DNA from: Mytilus californianus
Taxonomy: Eukaryota > Mollusca > Bivalvia > Mytilida > Mytilidae
Length of the DNA: 64,000 nucleotides
Assembly (NCBI RefSeq): GCF_021869535.1
Contig: NW_026262659.1
Span: forward strand, 2,666,001-2,730,000
Direction of reading: 5' to 3'
Shown here: positions 33,002-44,087 of the stretch, piece after piece
How positions within the stretch are numbered: position 1 is the first letter of the stretch
Layout of the letters: every line of letters begins with the position of its first letter
Notes under the pieces: model-generated
Seen by the model: only the letters and a program-made list of their open reading frames with translations
Database searches by the model: none
Told to the model about the DNA's origin: nothing
Program-made: the position numbers and the translations under genes

Positions 33002-34350
33002 ATGGAAAATCATATTAAAATTTTGTAAATGAATGTTAGAAGTCTTTTATCTAGTGCTAAGAAAAGATCTGAAGTCTTCAATTGGGCAAAATAAAAAAAA
33101 TAGTTTAATTGTGTGTTTTCAAGAGACTCTCTTATAGACAAGCATGGACGATACATCATATTAGACTTGACTTTATACGACCAAAGATTAATTTTGGTAT
33201 GTTTATATGGTTATAACAGATAAACTAGAATTGTTCTGTGATATCCTACAAAAACTATGAGACAATCAAATACTAGTTTCATTTTCATTGGTGACTGGAA
33301 TGTAGTGCAGGATAAGAATGGTTATATTTATAATGTACTACATGACTGAAACCCAAACTCCAGGAAAAAATTGATGATTAAAAGAAACATTTTTACTGTT
33401 AGACCCTTGGAGGGCTTGTTATCCTAGTGATCGAAAATTTAAAAGGCGTCAGAATCACCCATTAAACAAAGCCGTCTTGATTATGTTCTGAGGACCTTTT
33501 TACATTGATGGAATCAACAAAAATGTTCATGGATACAGGACAGATCACTCTGCCATTATATTTACTTTTTACAGCATCCTTAGCTAAACGGGACAAAGGA
33601 AACTGGAAATTTAATTCTCATCATTTAAGAGATTATGTATATAGAAAATAAGTTAAAATTTTGCATCAGAGATACTGTTTCTGAGTATTTCTCTGGGGGT
33701 GATTTTGAAAATGTTTCTTAATCTTCAGTTATCATGTAGTGATCAGCTATTTTTAGAGGTTCAAAAAATGAAGATTCGTAGTCTTACTATCTCCTATTGT
33801 ATTAAAAAACTAAAGGAAGAAAAAGAGGTTTTCAAAAGACTGGAGTTAGAAATCTAGTCTTTGGAAAACAGTGTAAATGTAAACCCTTGTGAACTTAATG
33901 TGGCTTCAAAGAAAAAGTGTGAATTAGAAAGTAGACGGCATACCTTAGTTGAGAGCCTTATTCTCCGTTCTTGTGCAAATTGGCATGAAAATGGAGAAAA
34001 ATGCATCAGCTATTTTTTGGTAAATTAGAAAAAGAAAGCCTTCTTAAATAAAACCATGACTGAACTCATTGATGACCAAGGAAACAAAATCACTGATCAA
34101 TCAAACATATTGTTTGAACAAGAGCAGTTTTATAGGACACAGTATACATCAAAGTCATTGAATGTTGATACCAATCAGTTTTTCAATCATGATACAAAAC
34201 TCAGTAAAGAACAAAAACTACTTTGTGAGGGAAATTTGCCTTTTAGGGAATGTGGGGAAGCTTGGAAAGATATTGGTTCTTTTAATTTTAGGTGTCTGCA
34301 ATATGGATATGAGTTGGGCCATTTCTCAGATATTCAGTACAAAAGTATTG
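33002..34350 (+). pseudogene. LINE ORF2, endonuclease and linker
   Basis: Starting near the ATG at 33,003, broken frames read MNVRSLLSSAKKRSEVFNW, later FIFIGDWNVVQDKNGY (the Gly-Asp-Trp-Asn metal-site motif of AP-type endonucleases) and KAVLIMF-type residues where intact elements have the DYF motif. From 33,760 the linker follows, with KKAFLNKTMTELID and FRECGEAWKDIG, the entry to the RT domain. The frame stops at the antisense insertion near 34,350. Confidence 0.75.
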
Positions 34351-34356
34351 TCACAT

Positions 34357-34540
34357 AAAATTGAGGATGGAAATAGGGAATGTGTCAAAGAGACAACAAC
34401 CAAACCAAAGAGCAGAAAACAGCCGAAGGCCACCAATGGGTATTCAACACAGCGAGAAAATTCCGCACCCGGAGCTGGGCTTCAGCTAGCCCCTAAACAA
34501 ACATATGTACTAGTTAAGTTAAAGTGGACGTCATACTAAA
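34357..34540 (-). repeat. Repeat K (Naiad 3' tail), antisense
   Basis: Reverse complement of the 57,205-57,370 tail, directly continuous with the Naiad coding remnant at 34,815-35,960. Confidence 0.8.
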
Positions 34541-35960
34541 CCCCAGAACATACAACCCTCCCCTATACCTCTAGCCAAAGTAGAAAAAAGAAACACAGCA
34601 ATACGCACAATGAAACCCGATTTAAAAGAAGTCCGAGTCCGATGTCAGAATCGGTAACAAAAGAAACTAAGTAAAATGACAATGATACATAAATTAACAA
34701 AGGACTACTAGCAGTTACTGACATGCAAGCTCCAGACCTCAATTAAACTGATTGAAAGAGTATGTCTTCATGAAAAAAAAATGAAGCACACTCCCTCCCG
34801 TAAGAGGTTTAGTATCATACCATCATAAAAAATATATGAGAACATAACCCTATGAGTAAATCAATATTAATACCAAAATATGCCATCTTTAATGACCTGA
34901 CAACAGTATCGTAACTATATCTCTTCTGAATAAGTCTGTTTAAAGGTTTGGTAAGCTTTTGAGGTGAATGACGACATTTTCGTGTTTGTAAAGATTTTAC
35001 CATAAAAGATTGAATGTGAAATACCTGAACGTATAAGATGTCTGCATGTTGATTTATATTTCTGAATGATGTTCTTGTACCGATGATAAAATTAAGTAAA
35101 TGTTTTGACTAGTTTGTGATATCGTAAACGCTTGTGTAATAATTTTTTAGTAATGCAGAGATTTCTTTCGTTAAAATCAAATACGTTGCTACATACACGA
35201 GCGAATCGAACAAGATGAAATATATAAACATTATAAGATGGTGACAAGAGAACGTCGCCACCTAGAAATTGATAATTAATAATAGGAAATAAAAAATCAT
35301 CTCTTTTATCATAAATTTTGGTATAAAGCTTCCCGTCAAAGATATAAATATCAAGATCCGGGAAAGGGCGTGTTCATTATAAGTATTAGCTTTATTTAAA
35401 GTCAGTTTAGCCAGATAAATCTCGTTAGTGTACATTCTGAAGGCGTCATTATTGAAAGCCAATATATCATCCAAATATCTAAAAGTGTTATTATCAAGTT
35501 TTTGTATCAGATGTTGTTTCGATGGGTCTTTGCTGATTTTAGTCATAAATTGTAACTCATAACAATACAGAAAAAGGTCCGCAATAAGTGATGCACAATT
35601 AGTCCACGGAATTCCAATATACGGAGTCTCCATAGCGAACAAAAATGTTACCTATTGAAAATTCAAGGGCAGTTATAGTATCAAAGCAGGTATATTTGAC
35701 ATAGTTCTTTTGTCTGTTGTTACTAAAATGACCTAAAAGAGTTTGAATCTATATATTCGCATTCTGACTTTTTAAATGTCCATTTAATTAGGTATGTGAA
35801 TTTTTTCTTAATAACATTATGAGACAAAGTGGTATATAGGGTAGAAAAATCAAAACTTTGAACAGATTCGAAATCACCAATATAAGCATGCAATTTATCA
35901 AGTACTTCCAACGAATTTTTGCCACTTTTAAAGTAATTAATTCTACTATTTTTAAAGGCC
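34541..35960 (-). pseudogene. Antisense Naiad reverse transcriptase remnant
   Basis: Minus-strand frames match the element at 55.6-56.7 kb almost residue for residue: HAYIGDFESVQSFDFSTLYT (35,911-35,723), then NCASLIADLFLYCYELQFMT and NNTFRYLDDILAFNND (the YLDD catalytic motif, intact here; 35,642-35,262), then KCRHSPQKLTKPLNRLIQK (35,003-34,815). Its 3' UTR keeps a mutated SECIS-like hairpin. The part upstream of the RT palm is absent, as expected of a 5'-truncated retrotransposed copy. Confidence 0.85.
34770..34840 (-). other. Mutated SECIS-like hairpin
   Basis: Minus strand: ATGA (34,826-34,823), stem GGTATGATACT, AAA, CCTCTTACGGG, then the 3' stem. The 3' core reads TCAT (34,784-34,781) where the copy at 56.8 kb has TGAT. 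The quartet Gly-Ala base is lost (G to C), so it should be inactive. Confidence 0.6.
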
Positions 35961-37062
35961 TTATTTTAAAAAATTGTATTTCTAAGGAAGGGAAAGATAG
36001 GAGATACATTGGTAACTAGCAACCAATCAGCTTAATGCACACTGATACTAAAATATAATCTGCAGTTCTTGCTGAAAGAGCTAAACAGGTATGTTTGACA
36101 TTATTTGTGACACACAAAAGGGTTTTATAAAAGGGAGATCTACAGGAGAGAACATTAGACTTCTATATTATTTAATGCACTATCTAGAAATAAAAATGAT
36201 ATAGAAGAATTGTTATTTCTAGTAGATTTTTGAAAAGTCTTTGATTCTATAGAATGGAATTTTTTAAAGCAGGCTTTTGGTCCATCATTTTTTTTAATTG
36301 TTTGAAGTGCTTTATGCTGATGCTAAGAGCTGTATCAGTTATTATGGTAAGATGTCCCAATTTTTCAACCTTGAAAAAGGCTGTCACCAAGTGGACCCAT
36401 TGTCTCCCTATTTGTTTATTTTTGGGGTGGAATGACTTGCTATACAGCTAAAAGAAAATCCAAAAATAAAAGGGTTGAATATAAATGGGAATGAACCACT
36501 TATTAGTCAGTATGCAGATGACACATTTCTTAATGGAAGTGAAGATTCGTTAAAAGAGACTCTTTCTTGTTTCGTAATATTTCATTAAGTCTCCGGATTA
36601 AAGATAGATAAATACAACTAAAACAAAAGTTGTTTGGATCGGTAATAACAAATAGTCTGACCTGATTGTGTGTCATGAAAAAAAAATCTAAGCTGGTCCT
36701 GTTCAAACTTCAAGGTTTTACGATTAACTTCTCTTTAGATCTAAAATGTATGCCCCGTTTGAATTTCAGTAAAAAAGTCATTGATATTTCAGAATTGTTG
36801 AAAAGTTGGCAGCATAGGAAGCTAACACTGCTTGGGAAAGATACAGTTATTAAGACTCTTGCACTTCCAATATTAATACATTTGCGAACTTCTTTACCTA
36901 AACAAATGTCAATCCGTGTTGAATGAAATCAACATATAATTCTTTAACTTTATATGGGATTGAAAAAAAATCAAACTCGATACACTGATTACAGATAAAA
37001 AGAGGGAGGATTGAAAATGGCTTATTTACAATCTTTCAACTTTCATCTTAAAATTGGTAGGG

Positions 37063-37270
37063 TGAGGCTATTTTGTGCACATTTAAATAGGGACTTTTAA
37101 TATTCTTAAACTGATATTGAATACATTTGGAGGGACAAGATCTTTTTCTTTACAAAACCTCAAACTTGAGGCTATTTTGTGCACATTTAAATAGGGACTT
37201 TTAATATTCTTAAACTGATATTGAATACATTTGGAGGGACAAGATCTTTTTCTTTACAAAACTTCAAACT
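37063..37270 (+). repeat. 104-bp tandem duplication in the LINE
   Basis: The unit beginning TGAGGCTATTTTGTGCAC at 37,063 recurs at 37,167. Since 104 is not a multiple of three, it shifts the ORF2 frame. Confidence 0.9.
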
Positions 37271-37580
37271 TTTAGAAATTGGTAATCAACTCAGCAATCC
37301 TTTTTGGGAGGATGTCTTTCAAGATTTACACTCATCTAAACCACATGTTAAACATGATGTCAATGAATGCCTCTCTCTTGATATCTTGAATTTTGTACAA
37401 ACAGAAGATTTCCCATTATATAATAGATGGGAAGTTGCTGGTGTGCAAAACCTCTGTCACATTGTTGACCATAAAAAAAGAGACTTTCTCACCTTTGATC
37501 AGATTAAACACAAAGTTTAGACAAATAATTGTATGCGCTATTACAGTTTGATATAAAATATCCCTATGGAGATAAAACAG

Positions 37581-37586
37581 TGTATT
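37581..37586. repeat. Target duplication TGTATT, left
   Basis: Identical to 44,082-44,087. The two flank the 6,495-bp inverted-repeat element. Confidence 0.85.
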
Positions 37587-38069
37587 TATGGCATGGTATT
37601 GGTTGCAAAAATTTGATATTTTTCATTTAAATGCAATATTTCTTAATTAATTGGTATATTTCTTCATTTAAATGCAATTTTTTTTTTTTTGAATGGTATA
37701 TTTTTTCATTTAAATGCAATATTTTTTATTCAGATGGTATAATTTTTCATTCAAATGGTATAATTTTTCATTCAAATGGTATAATTTTCGTTCAAATGCA
37801 ATATTTTTTATTCAATTGGTATAAAATGTCATTTGAATGCAATATTTCTTATTCAATGGGTATAGTATTTTTTTATTTATATGCAATAATTGCATCATGG
37901 GAAATTCTTTGACGTCATAAGGTCAAATTTGAAACAACGTTTGTGATTGGTCGGTAATTGTTTTGATTTCTCCCCTTTCTTTCTAAACTTGAGTGACCAA
38001 GAATTAAAAAACGCGTCAGAATATCGCCCCTCTAACTAAATTTGGCGTTCGTGCGAGTTCGTGCACTGG
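37587..38069 (+). repeat. Left arm of the long-inverted-repeat element
   Basis: The module array spans 37,615-37,890, then a palindromic ATGCAATAATTGCAT, then the conserved inner segment. The G+C-rich inner part includes CTTTGACGTCA. Confidence 0.9.
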
Positions 38070-38997
38070 ATGTTAATGCCAATTATGGTCAGGACGAGCA
38101 AAAATTCGAGTGACAAGTAATAATAATTAATTTGACACACAACTTGTTCATGGATAAAAACAGATGCCTGCGTGCATGGAAAAAACACCTCCAATGAAAA
38201 CCTTTTCTGAAGAAAATATCCTACAGTCTACACATTGAAATAAAAAAAAAATACATAGCTAGCCCCCTCCCCCTTCTAAGTCCAGATACATGTAATCATG
38301 ACGTTCTTTAGTGCTATATCATTGTTTACTTTTCTTGATCCTCAGAGACGTTGCAGGAAGGCACACATGAAAAAAGAATAAAAAGCAATAAGGACGTTAC
38401 AATTATTTGGACTAAGCCCCCTTTTTTTTAACTACATGTAGAAAAAAAAATCACCTGATTACGACAGCAGAACCAGAAACCCACAAGTAGAGACATAAGC
38501 TGTTATACTCCGGAACTAATTCTTTAATAAAGACAATTCAGGATAAATTGGAACCAGTTACTAACCCATGTTACAACAATAGTCCTATGACATAGGACTT
38601 CACTATATGAGGCGTGAACTTCATATTAAACAATATCTATAATATGTGCTCTCATGTCTTATGCTGCAAATCATTTTACATATAGGATTCGTTGCTGATC
38701 TTATTTTTACTGTTCTCGTCTCCGAATCCCTTAAATAGAATTTTTTTCAAGCCCCACAGTAGTTCAATAATTACAATATGTCTTTGCATAAATAAGTCTG
38801 CAGGGCATATTTCAAAACATATTTTATCTTCAGGACTTTTAAATGATTTACTTTTCAATACTGCATTGGGAAGGGGGTATACAAGTTTATTTTGTGACAC
38901 ATTATATAATATAATTAGGTATCCAACAAATTATATGATTGTACGTTTAGCTATTATCTAGACCCGTACAAAATGTATATAATTAGACACATTTAAC
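38070..38997. other. Core of the long-inverted-repeat element, no gene seen
   Basis: Frames at 38,676-38,961 overlap on both strands and show no domain. Confidence 0.35.
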
Positions 38998-39058
38998 AGG
39001 GGCGGATCCAAAACCGGTGTCTAGAGGGGGGGGGGGGGGGGGGGGGGGGAGGGGGGGA
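38998..39058. repeat. Truncated GGCGGATCC MITE with 24-G run
   Basis: GGGGCGGATCCAAAACC leads into 24 consecutive G, one A and seven more G. The left end matches 25,526. Confidence 0.75.
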
Positions 39059-39066
39059 GTAGGTTC

Positions 39067-39425
39067 AAATGTTTAGATTTTAACGAACGTAATCAATGCA
39101 TCACTGTTAAATTATTAAATCAAGGATTTCGTTACCATAAATCACGTAAAATTTTTGCTAAGTTCTTTCATAAATACAAAGATTTGATTAGTAAATTTGG
39201 CTGTACTTGTAGAAAACTGATTAAAAACGGTATTTCACATCCAAAATTTTACGGTAATATTGTACTTAAAGCGCGGAAATCACTATGTGATCCGTGTAAA
39301 CTCATCGAACCTTTAAACAGGCTTATTAGTAAAGGTTATCTTACCAATGTTGTAATTAGATCTTTGAATATAGTTTACATTGGCACTAATATCGATTTTG
39401 TCATCAGCAAATTAAAACATAACTA
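39067..39425 (+). pseudogene. Naiad reverse-transcriptase C-terminus
   Basis: An open stretch reads DFNERNQCITVKLLNQGFRY, KDLISKFGCTCRKLIKNGIS, HPKFYGNIVLKARKSLC and IEPLNRLISKGYL to a TAA at 39,426. It matches the thumb and tail of the element ending at 56,728. It is a 5'-truncated copy within the core of the long-inverted-repeat element, with an intact C-terminal frame, so it is fairly young. Confidence 0.8.
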
Positions 39426-39561
39426 AATTTGTATTTTTTTCAAGTGGGATGTATAAAGACACACCCACGTTCGTTTAGATCTATAAAGAGGTTAAACTCC
39501 TAACTATTCTTCTGTCTGTCGATACATTTATTTTTGGCATTGCACTAGTCATGTCTTCTTT

Positions 39562-39619
39562 GACTGTCCATGACGTTAAAATACTAAATCCCTGGGATGT
39601 GTTTTAGTTGATTTTAGTC
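39562..39619 (+). other. SECIS-like hairpin after a Naiad C-terminus
   Basis: ATGA (39,570-39,573), stem GTTAAAATACT (39,575-39,585), AAA (39,586-39,588), mini-hairpin TCCCTGGGA, 3' stem TGTGTTTTAGT (39,598-39,608), TGAT (39,609-39,612). The stem pairs over about ten positions counting G-U. GACT/AGTC below the core pairs too. This has the layout of a type 2 SECIS, which directs selenocysteine insertion at UGA. Confidence 0.7.
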
Positions 39620-39839
39620 TCTGATGCATGATTTTTTATTATTAATTGTTTTGGCTTTTAACTAGCTGTCAGTAACTGCGAGTACTCTCAAATCGTACTT
39701 TCTTGTTTATTTGACCTGTTGATACTAATTGTATTGCTTTTTTGTTATTTAATGTTATTCAGGGTTATATCTGGTCTATATACCAGCTTTGATAAGTGTT
39801 TGGTATAACTATAAATTTTCACTTCGTACTATGAACATC

Positions 39840-40271
39840 AAAATTATTTATTTTGTAATAATATTTCTTTTCTCTATTGGTGCTGTACACGTATACCTAA
39901 CAACAAAATTATTTTCATTTACCTGTGTTTAAAGTTATTGCAAATGGATGGTATTTTTGTTCGAGCATATTGTTTTTCTTTAATTGTTTAACATTTCTTA
40001 CCGATATAACATGTTACTTTTATTATTCTTCCCTTAGTTTATTTATTTTGTATTCAAAATTATTTATTTTGTAAAAATATTTCCTTTCTCTATTGGTACT
40101 GTACAGGTATACCTAACAACAAAATTATTTTCATTAACCTGTGTTTAAAGTTATTGCAAATGGATGGTATTTTTGTTCGAGCATATTGTTTTTCTTTAAT
40201 TGTTTAACATTTCTTACCGATATAACATGTTACTTTTATTATTCCTCCCTTAGTTTATTTATTTTGTATTT
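39840..40271 (+). repeat. 216-bp tandem duplication
   Basis: The unit starting AAAATTATTTATTTTGT at 39,840 recurs at 40,056 with a handful of changes, then ends near TTTATTTTGTATT. Confidence 0.9.
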
Positions 40272-40419
40272 ACATTGTGTCATAGGTCAAATTTATTTGT
40301 TCAGTGTATGTTCAATGGTGTTAATATGTCCTTTGATTGAGTTAATTTATTTCAGTTGATATTTTATAGTGTGTCTTTCTATGTTGTGATGTTACACTAT
40401 TGTTTCAGAAAAAGGGTGA

Positions 40420-40745
40420 AAGTTTGGTACCATTAAAACGTTTAAACCCGCTGCATTTGTTTGCACCTGTCCTAAGTCAGGAATCTGATGTTCAGTAGTT
40501 GTCGTTTGTTGATGTGGTTCATAAGTGTTTCTTACTCGTTTTTTATATAGATTAGACCGTTGGTTTTCCCGTTTGAATGGTTTTACACTAGTAATTTTTT
40601 GGGGCCCTTTATAGCTTACTGTTCGGTGTGAGCCAAGGCTCCGTGTTGAAGACCGTACTGTGACCTATTATGGTTTACTTTTATAAATTTTGACTTGGAT
40701 GGAGAGTTGTCTCATTGGCACTCATACCACATCTTCTTATATCTA
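40420..40745 (-). repeat. Repeat D, nearly full copy
   Basis: Reverse orientation. On the minus strand it runs from AGATGTGGTATGAGTGCC and GAGACAACTCTCCATCC through CAACACGGAGCCTTGGCTC and AACGGGAAAACCAACGG to GCGGGTTTAAACGTTTTAAT. It is non-coding and occurs at least eight times in the window. Confidence 0.85.
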
Positions 40746-41015
40746 TTAACCCCGCCGCATTTTTGCGCCTGTCCCAAGTCAGGAGCCTCTGGCCTTTGTT
40801 GGTCTTGGTTTCTTGTGTATAATTTGGAGTTTAGTATGACGTCCATTATCACTGAACTAGTATACATATTTGTTTAGGGGCCAGCTGAAGGACGCCTCCG
40901 GGTGCAGGAGTTTCTCGCTGCATTGAAGACCCATTGGTGGCCTTCGGCTGTTGGCTGCTCTATGGTCGAGTTGTTGTCTCTTTGACACATTCTCCATTTC
41001 CATTCTCAATTTTAT
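40746..41015 (+). repeat. Repeat K (Naiad 3' tail), long copy
   Basis: Starts TAACCCCGCCGCATTTTTG and ends CATTCTCAATTTTAT. It corresponds to 57,085-57,370, where it directly follows the Naiad 3' UTR. Confidence 0.85.
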
Positions 41016-41636
41016 GGTGTGTGTGTGAGGGTAGGGGTTTCAGATCAAAGATCGTTTCTATATTTCTATATCTTTTAGATTTTACCATTTCACTCTATTC
41101 TTTATCCTTTGATCTCTATTATATTTGTCCTAAACATGCGTGACATATTTGCCACTGGACATAAGGCAACCAAAAGTCAATCAACGTATTCTGTATATTT
41201 CATCATTTCTTTATTATGTTATCTATAGGTTTGGTCCCGCCCCTTATCTATTTTTTGCACATTAGGGACGACATCAAAAGTTCAATGTAGGATAAAAAAT
41301 CTTAATTCATATAGTTTTTTTTCACTGACCCCCTCCCCTAGGACTTATAGATAGATGTCATTAGTCCCAGGTCATGTAATAAAGTAGGTCTTATGAAAAA
41401 CCAATAGCATTTTAATTTTGATGATTATATATATGTTTATATATCTAATAATGCCATTTTTTTGGAAAAAAGGGTAGGGGCAAGGCGTTTTTAAAACATC
41501 AATGGGACGCGTTTTTTTTTGTTCTTCGGAAGTGAGCCAGAAGAAGTCCATTTCTGGTTTTTTTTGCATTGGGAAGATCTTCTGGCTCTCTGCCACCTCT
41601 TCTTTGATAGGTTGACGACAGAGGCACATAACAAAC
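41016..41636. other. Core DNA with an 11-bp hairpin
   Basis: GAGCCAGAAGA (41,534-41,544) and its complement TCTTCTGGCTC (41,578-41,588) can pair. The minus frame at 41,372-41,638 shows no known domain. Confidence 0.35.
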
Positions 41637-41837
41637 ATGGCGTCGTTTAGTCTAAATGAAATTAATAAATTTATGAATGCAGATATATTAGAATGTGAGC
41701 TGTTTTATAAACGTTTTTATGGTATGACAGCCTTAGTAGGACATCCCTGTAGGACGATAAGCTGGATAAATATAAGAACTACACGGACAATAACAGTTAA
41801 GGGACGATTATTTGATATTCTAGGGAAGGGATTTTGA
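41637..41837 (+). CDS. Unassigned 66-codon frame
   Basis: Starts in a good context (AACATGGCG) with MASFSLNEINKFMNADIL and ends at GKGF, where a dispersed repeat begins. Composition is protein-like, with ELFYKRFYGM and basic residues near the end. It may be the first exon or the truncated start of a protein carried by the long-inverted-repeat element. I do not recognise it. Confidence 0.3.
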   Translation: MASFSLNEINKFMNADILECELFYKRFYGMTALVGHPCRTISWINIRTTRTITVKGRLFDILGKGF

Positions 41838-42165
41838 TTGATTGATGTTTAACGCTACTTTCTACACTATTGGGCTATTCCGTGGTAGTCAGTTTAAATT
41901 TATAGATGAATGATGGGGAAGGGAAGAGAGGGCATTATTATTTATTTCAATCTGTCGCTAATCATGCCTATTTTTCAGCTCTTACCAGGCAACCATATTC
42001 ATATATGAAATCCTTCTGTCCCACACCCCAACAAATAAATAAATATCAAATGGTTTTCCTCTTATTTAACACAAGTTTAAATTGATTGATTGTTTGTTGC
42101 TAATTTTAACACCCAGTGACAATTATTTCATGCTTGTTCAGGAAAACACGAGTTTAGAAGTCACG
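41832..42165 (+). repeat. GATTGATTG-type bivalve repeat
   Basis: Two related blocks, near 41,835-41,935 (GATTGATTGATGTTTAACGC) and 42,080-42,165 (GATTGATTGTTTGTTGC, then CAGTGACAATTATTTCATGC), with wording familiar from bivalve genomes. Confidence 0.55.
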
Positions 42166-42174
42166 TATATAATA

Positions 42175-42255
42175 TAAAAATGAAGAGATGGAATATGATT
42201 GCTAATAAGGCAACTATCCACCGGAGTTCAAATATGAAGTGGATGTAAGCAATTA

Positions 42256-42286
<31 letters not shown>

Positions 42287-42965
42287 AGAAAAATTTATTT
42301 TAAGTCGGGTTACATGAAATACTACAAACATAAGCTCTGTAGAGCTTTTTGCCGTCATGTAGACAAATGCTTTTTTGTAGACAATCGTAAGACCTTCAAC
42401 AATGACAAAAACCTGATACTGTAAAGTCGTCTATAAAAGGCCCGACACGAAAAGTGTGGACAATTCAAAAGAAAAAAACTAACAGCCTAATTATACATAA
42501 CAAAACAATTTACAAAATATCAAATATGAGTCGAGACAGGAACCAACGACAACCACTAAACTACAGGCTCCATCCCTGGGACAGGCAAATAAAGAATATG
42601 GCAGGGTGGATATAAAAACGAAGATATGATATGATTGCAAATGAGACAACTCTCCACAAGAGATCAAATGACACAGAAATCAACTGCTATAAGTCACCGT
42701 ACGGCCTTCGACAACAAGCAAAGCCTACACCGCATAGTCGTCTATAAAAGGCCCCGAAATCAAAAATGTAAAACAATTCAATCGAGAAAATTAACGGCCG
42801 AATTAATGTACAAAAAAATGAACGAAAAACAAATATGTATAACAAAGCAACAAACGACACCCACTGAACTACAGGCTCCTGACTTGGGACAAGCACATAC
42901 ATACATAATGTGGCGGGGTTAAACATGTTAGCGGGATCCCAATCCTCCTCCAGCGGTGTAACAGT
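42175..42965 (+). repeat. Two repeat-D copies in tandem
   Basis: Copy one spans 42,175-42,612 and copy two 42,614-42,965. Each starts ATATGATTGC-type with GCAACTATCC or ACAACTCTCC, and each contains GTCGTCTATAAAAGGCCC and a CAGGCTCC block. Copy one also carries a six-unit GATAA run (about 42,257-42,290). Confidence 0.75.
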
Positions 42966-43289
42966 ACAACAACATGTAATTGAGCAACCCATCCCGAAGC
43001 TGGGACAGTGGTGTAACAGTACAATAAAATAACAACCTGCACAAATCAGCAAATTTACTCAAAAGATCGGTACGAGACACACAAAAAAAAACTAACATTA
43101 AGACAATAGACACAAAGCACCGACATAAGAGTATTTGCAATTACTGGAAGTTTGCTCAAACCTAATTACAACTGGTACTGAAATAAATCTTGTTCTCCCA
43201 GACTGAGTTATCAATCAGTACACAACGCGCGGCAAAGGATTTATTAAAAAAAGAAAACAGTCTGAGAAACGTCTGGTTTACGTTGTATA

Positions 43290-43505
43290 TAGATATAAGA
43301 AGATTAGGTATGAGTGCCGATGAGACAACTCTCCATCCAAGTCTTAATTTGTAAATGTAAACCATTAAAGGTCAACGTACGGTCTTCAACACGGAGCCTT
43401 GGCTCAAACCAAACAGCAAGCTATAAAGGGCCCCTAAACAATTAGAAGTGTAAAACCATTCAAACGGGAAAACCAACGGTGTCTAATCTATTTAAAAAAA
43501 CCGAT
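43290..43505 (+). repeat. Repeat D, partial copy
   Basis: From GATTAGGTATGAGTGCCGATG through CAACACGGAGCCTTGGCTC to AACCAACGGTGTCTAATC. Confidence 0.8.
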
Positions 43506-43619
43506 ATACTTGCATATAAATCCATATACAATGAAACGGTTTTTGAAAAGTGGACCGAACGTTTTGACCATCGAAATTTTGCAATAGAAATACTAGTTAT
43601 GACCACAAGATTTTAACAG

Positions 43620-44081
43620 CCAGTGCAGGACTCGCACGAACGTTAGATTTAGTTAGAGGGGCGATATTCTGACGCGTTTTTTAATTCTTGGTCACCCATG
43701 TTTAGAAAGAAAGGGGAGAAATCCAAACAATTTCCGACCAATCACAAACGTTGTTGCAAATTTGACCTTCTGACGTCAAAGGATTTCCCATAATGCAATT
43801 ATTGCTTATAAATAAAAAACTACTATACCAATTGAATAAAAAATATTGCATTCAAATGACATTTTATACCAATTGAATAAAACCTATTGCATTTGAATGA
43901 AAATTATACCATTTGAATGAAAAATTATACCATTTGAATAAAAAAATATTGCATTTAAATGAAAAAATATACAATTCAAATAAAAAAATATTGCATTTAA
44001 ATGAAGAAATATACCAATTAAATAAGAAATATTGCATTTAAATGAAAAATATCAAATTTTTGCAACCAATACCATGCCATA
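43620..44081 (-). repeat. Right arm of the long-inverted-repeat element
   Basis: Reverse complement of 37,587-38,069, with a module array at 43,805-44,050. The module number and sequence differ from the left arm. Confidence 0.9.
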
Positions 44082-44087
44082 TGTATT
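44082..44087. repeat. Target duplication TGTATT, right
   Basis: Matches 37,581-37,586. Confidence 0.85.

Larger units (their letters stand above)
35965..37586 (+). pseudogene. LINE ORF2, reverse transcriptase
   Basis: Resumes with KEGKDRRYIGN and PISLMHTDTKI (RT motif), then KGRSTGENIRLLYYLMHYL, GCHQVDPLSPYLFIFGVEWL and ISQYADDTFLNGSEDS, with the YADD catalytic pair intact. Further on come LGKDTVIKTLALPILIH and, after a 104-bp tandem duplication, LSNPFWEDVFQDLHSSK to DFLTFDQIKHKV. Multiple stops make it inactive. The frame reaches the TGTATT target of the large insertion in phase with the part after it. Confidence 0.85.
37587..44081. mobile_element. 6.5-kb long-inverted-repeat (foldback-like) element
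   Basis: Arms of about 480 bp at 37,587-38,069 and 43,620-44,081 are reverse complements. The outer ends are TATGGCATGGTATTGG and its complement. Each arm has an outer array of ~21-bp modules (ATGCAATATTT and TGGTATAATTTTTCATTC types) and an inner unique part of about 200 bp ending near GTGCGAGTTCGTGC. A 6-bp duplication TGTATT flanks it. The LINE reading frame resumes in phase after it. The core carries later insertions and one unassigned 66-codon frame, and no transposase that I recognise. Confidence 0.85.

Noticed and set aside
37615-37890. Regular direct repeats resembling a CRISPR array
   Set aside because: The modules are A+T-rich, contiguous without unique spacers, mirrored in an inverted copy, and lie in an animal genome inside a transposon arm.
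42635-43052. Long overlapping frames on both strands
   Set aside because: They fall within the repeat-D copies, whose other copies do not keep these frames.
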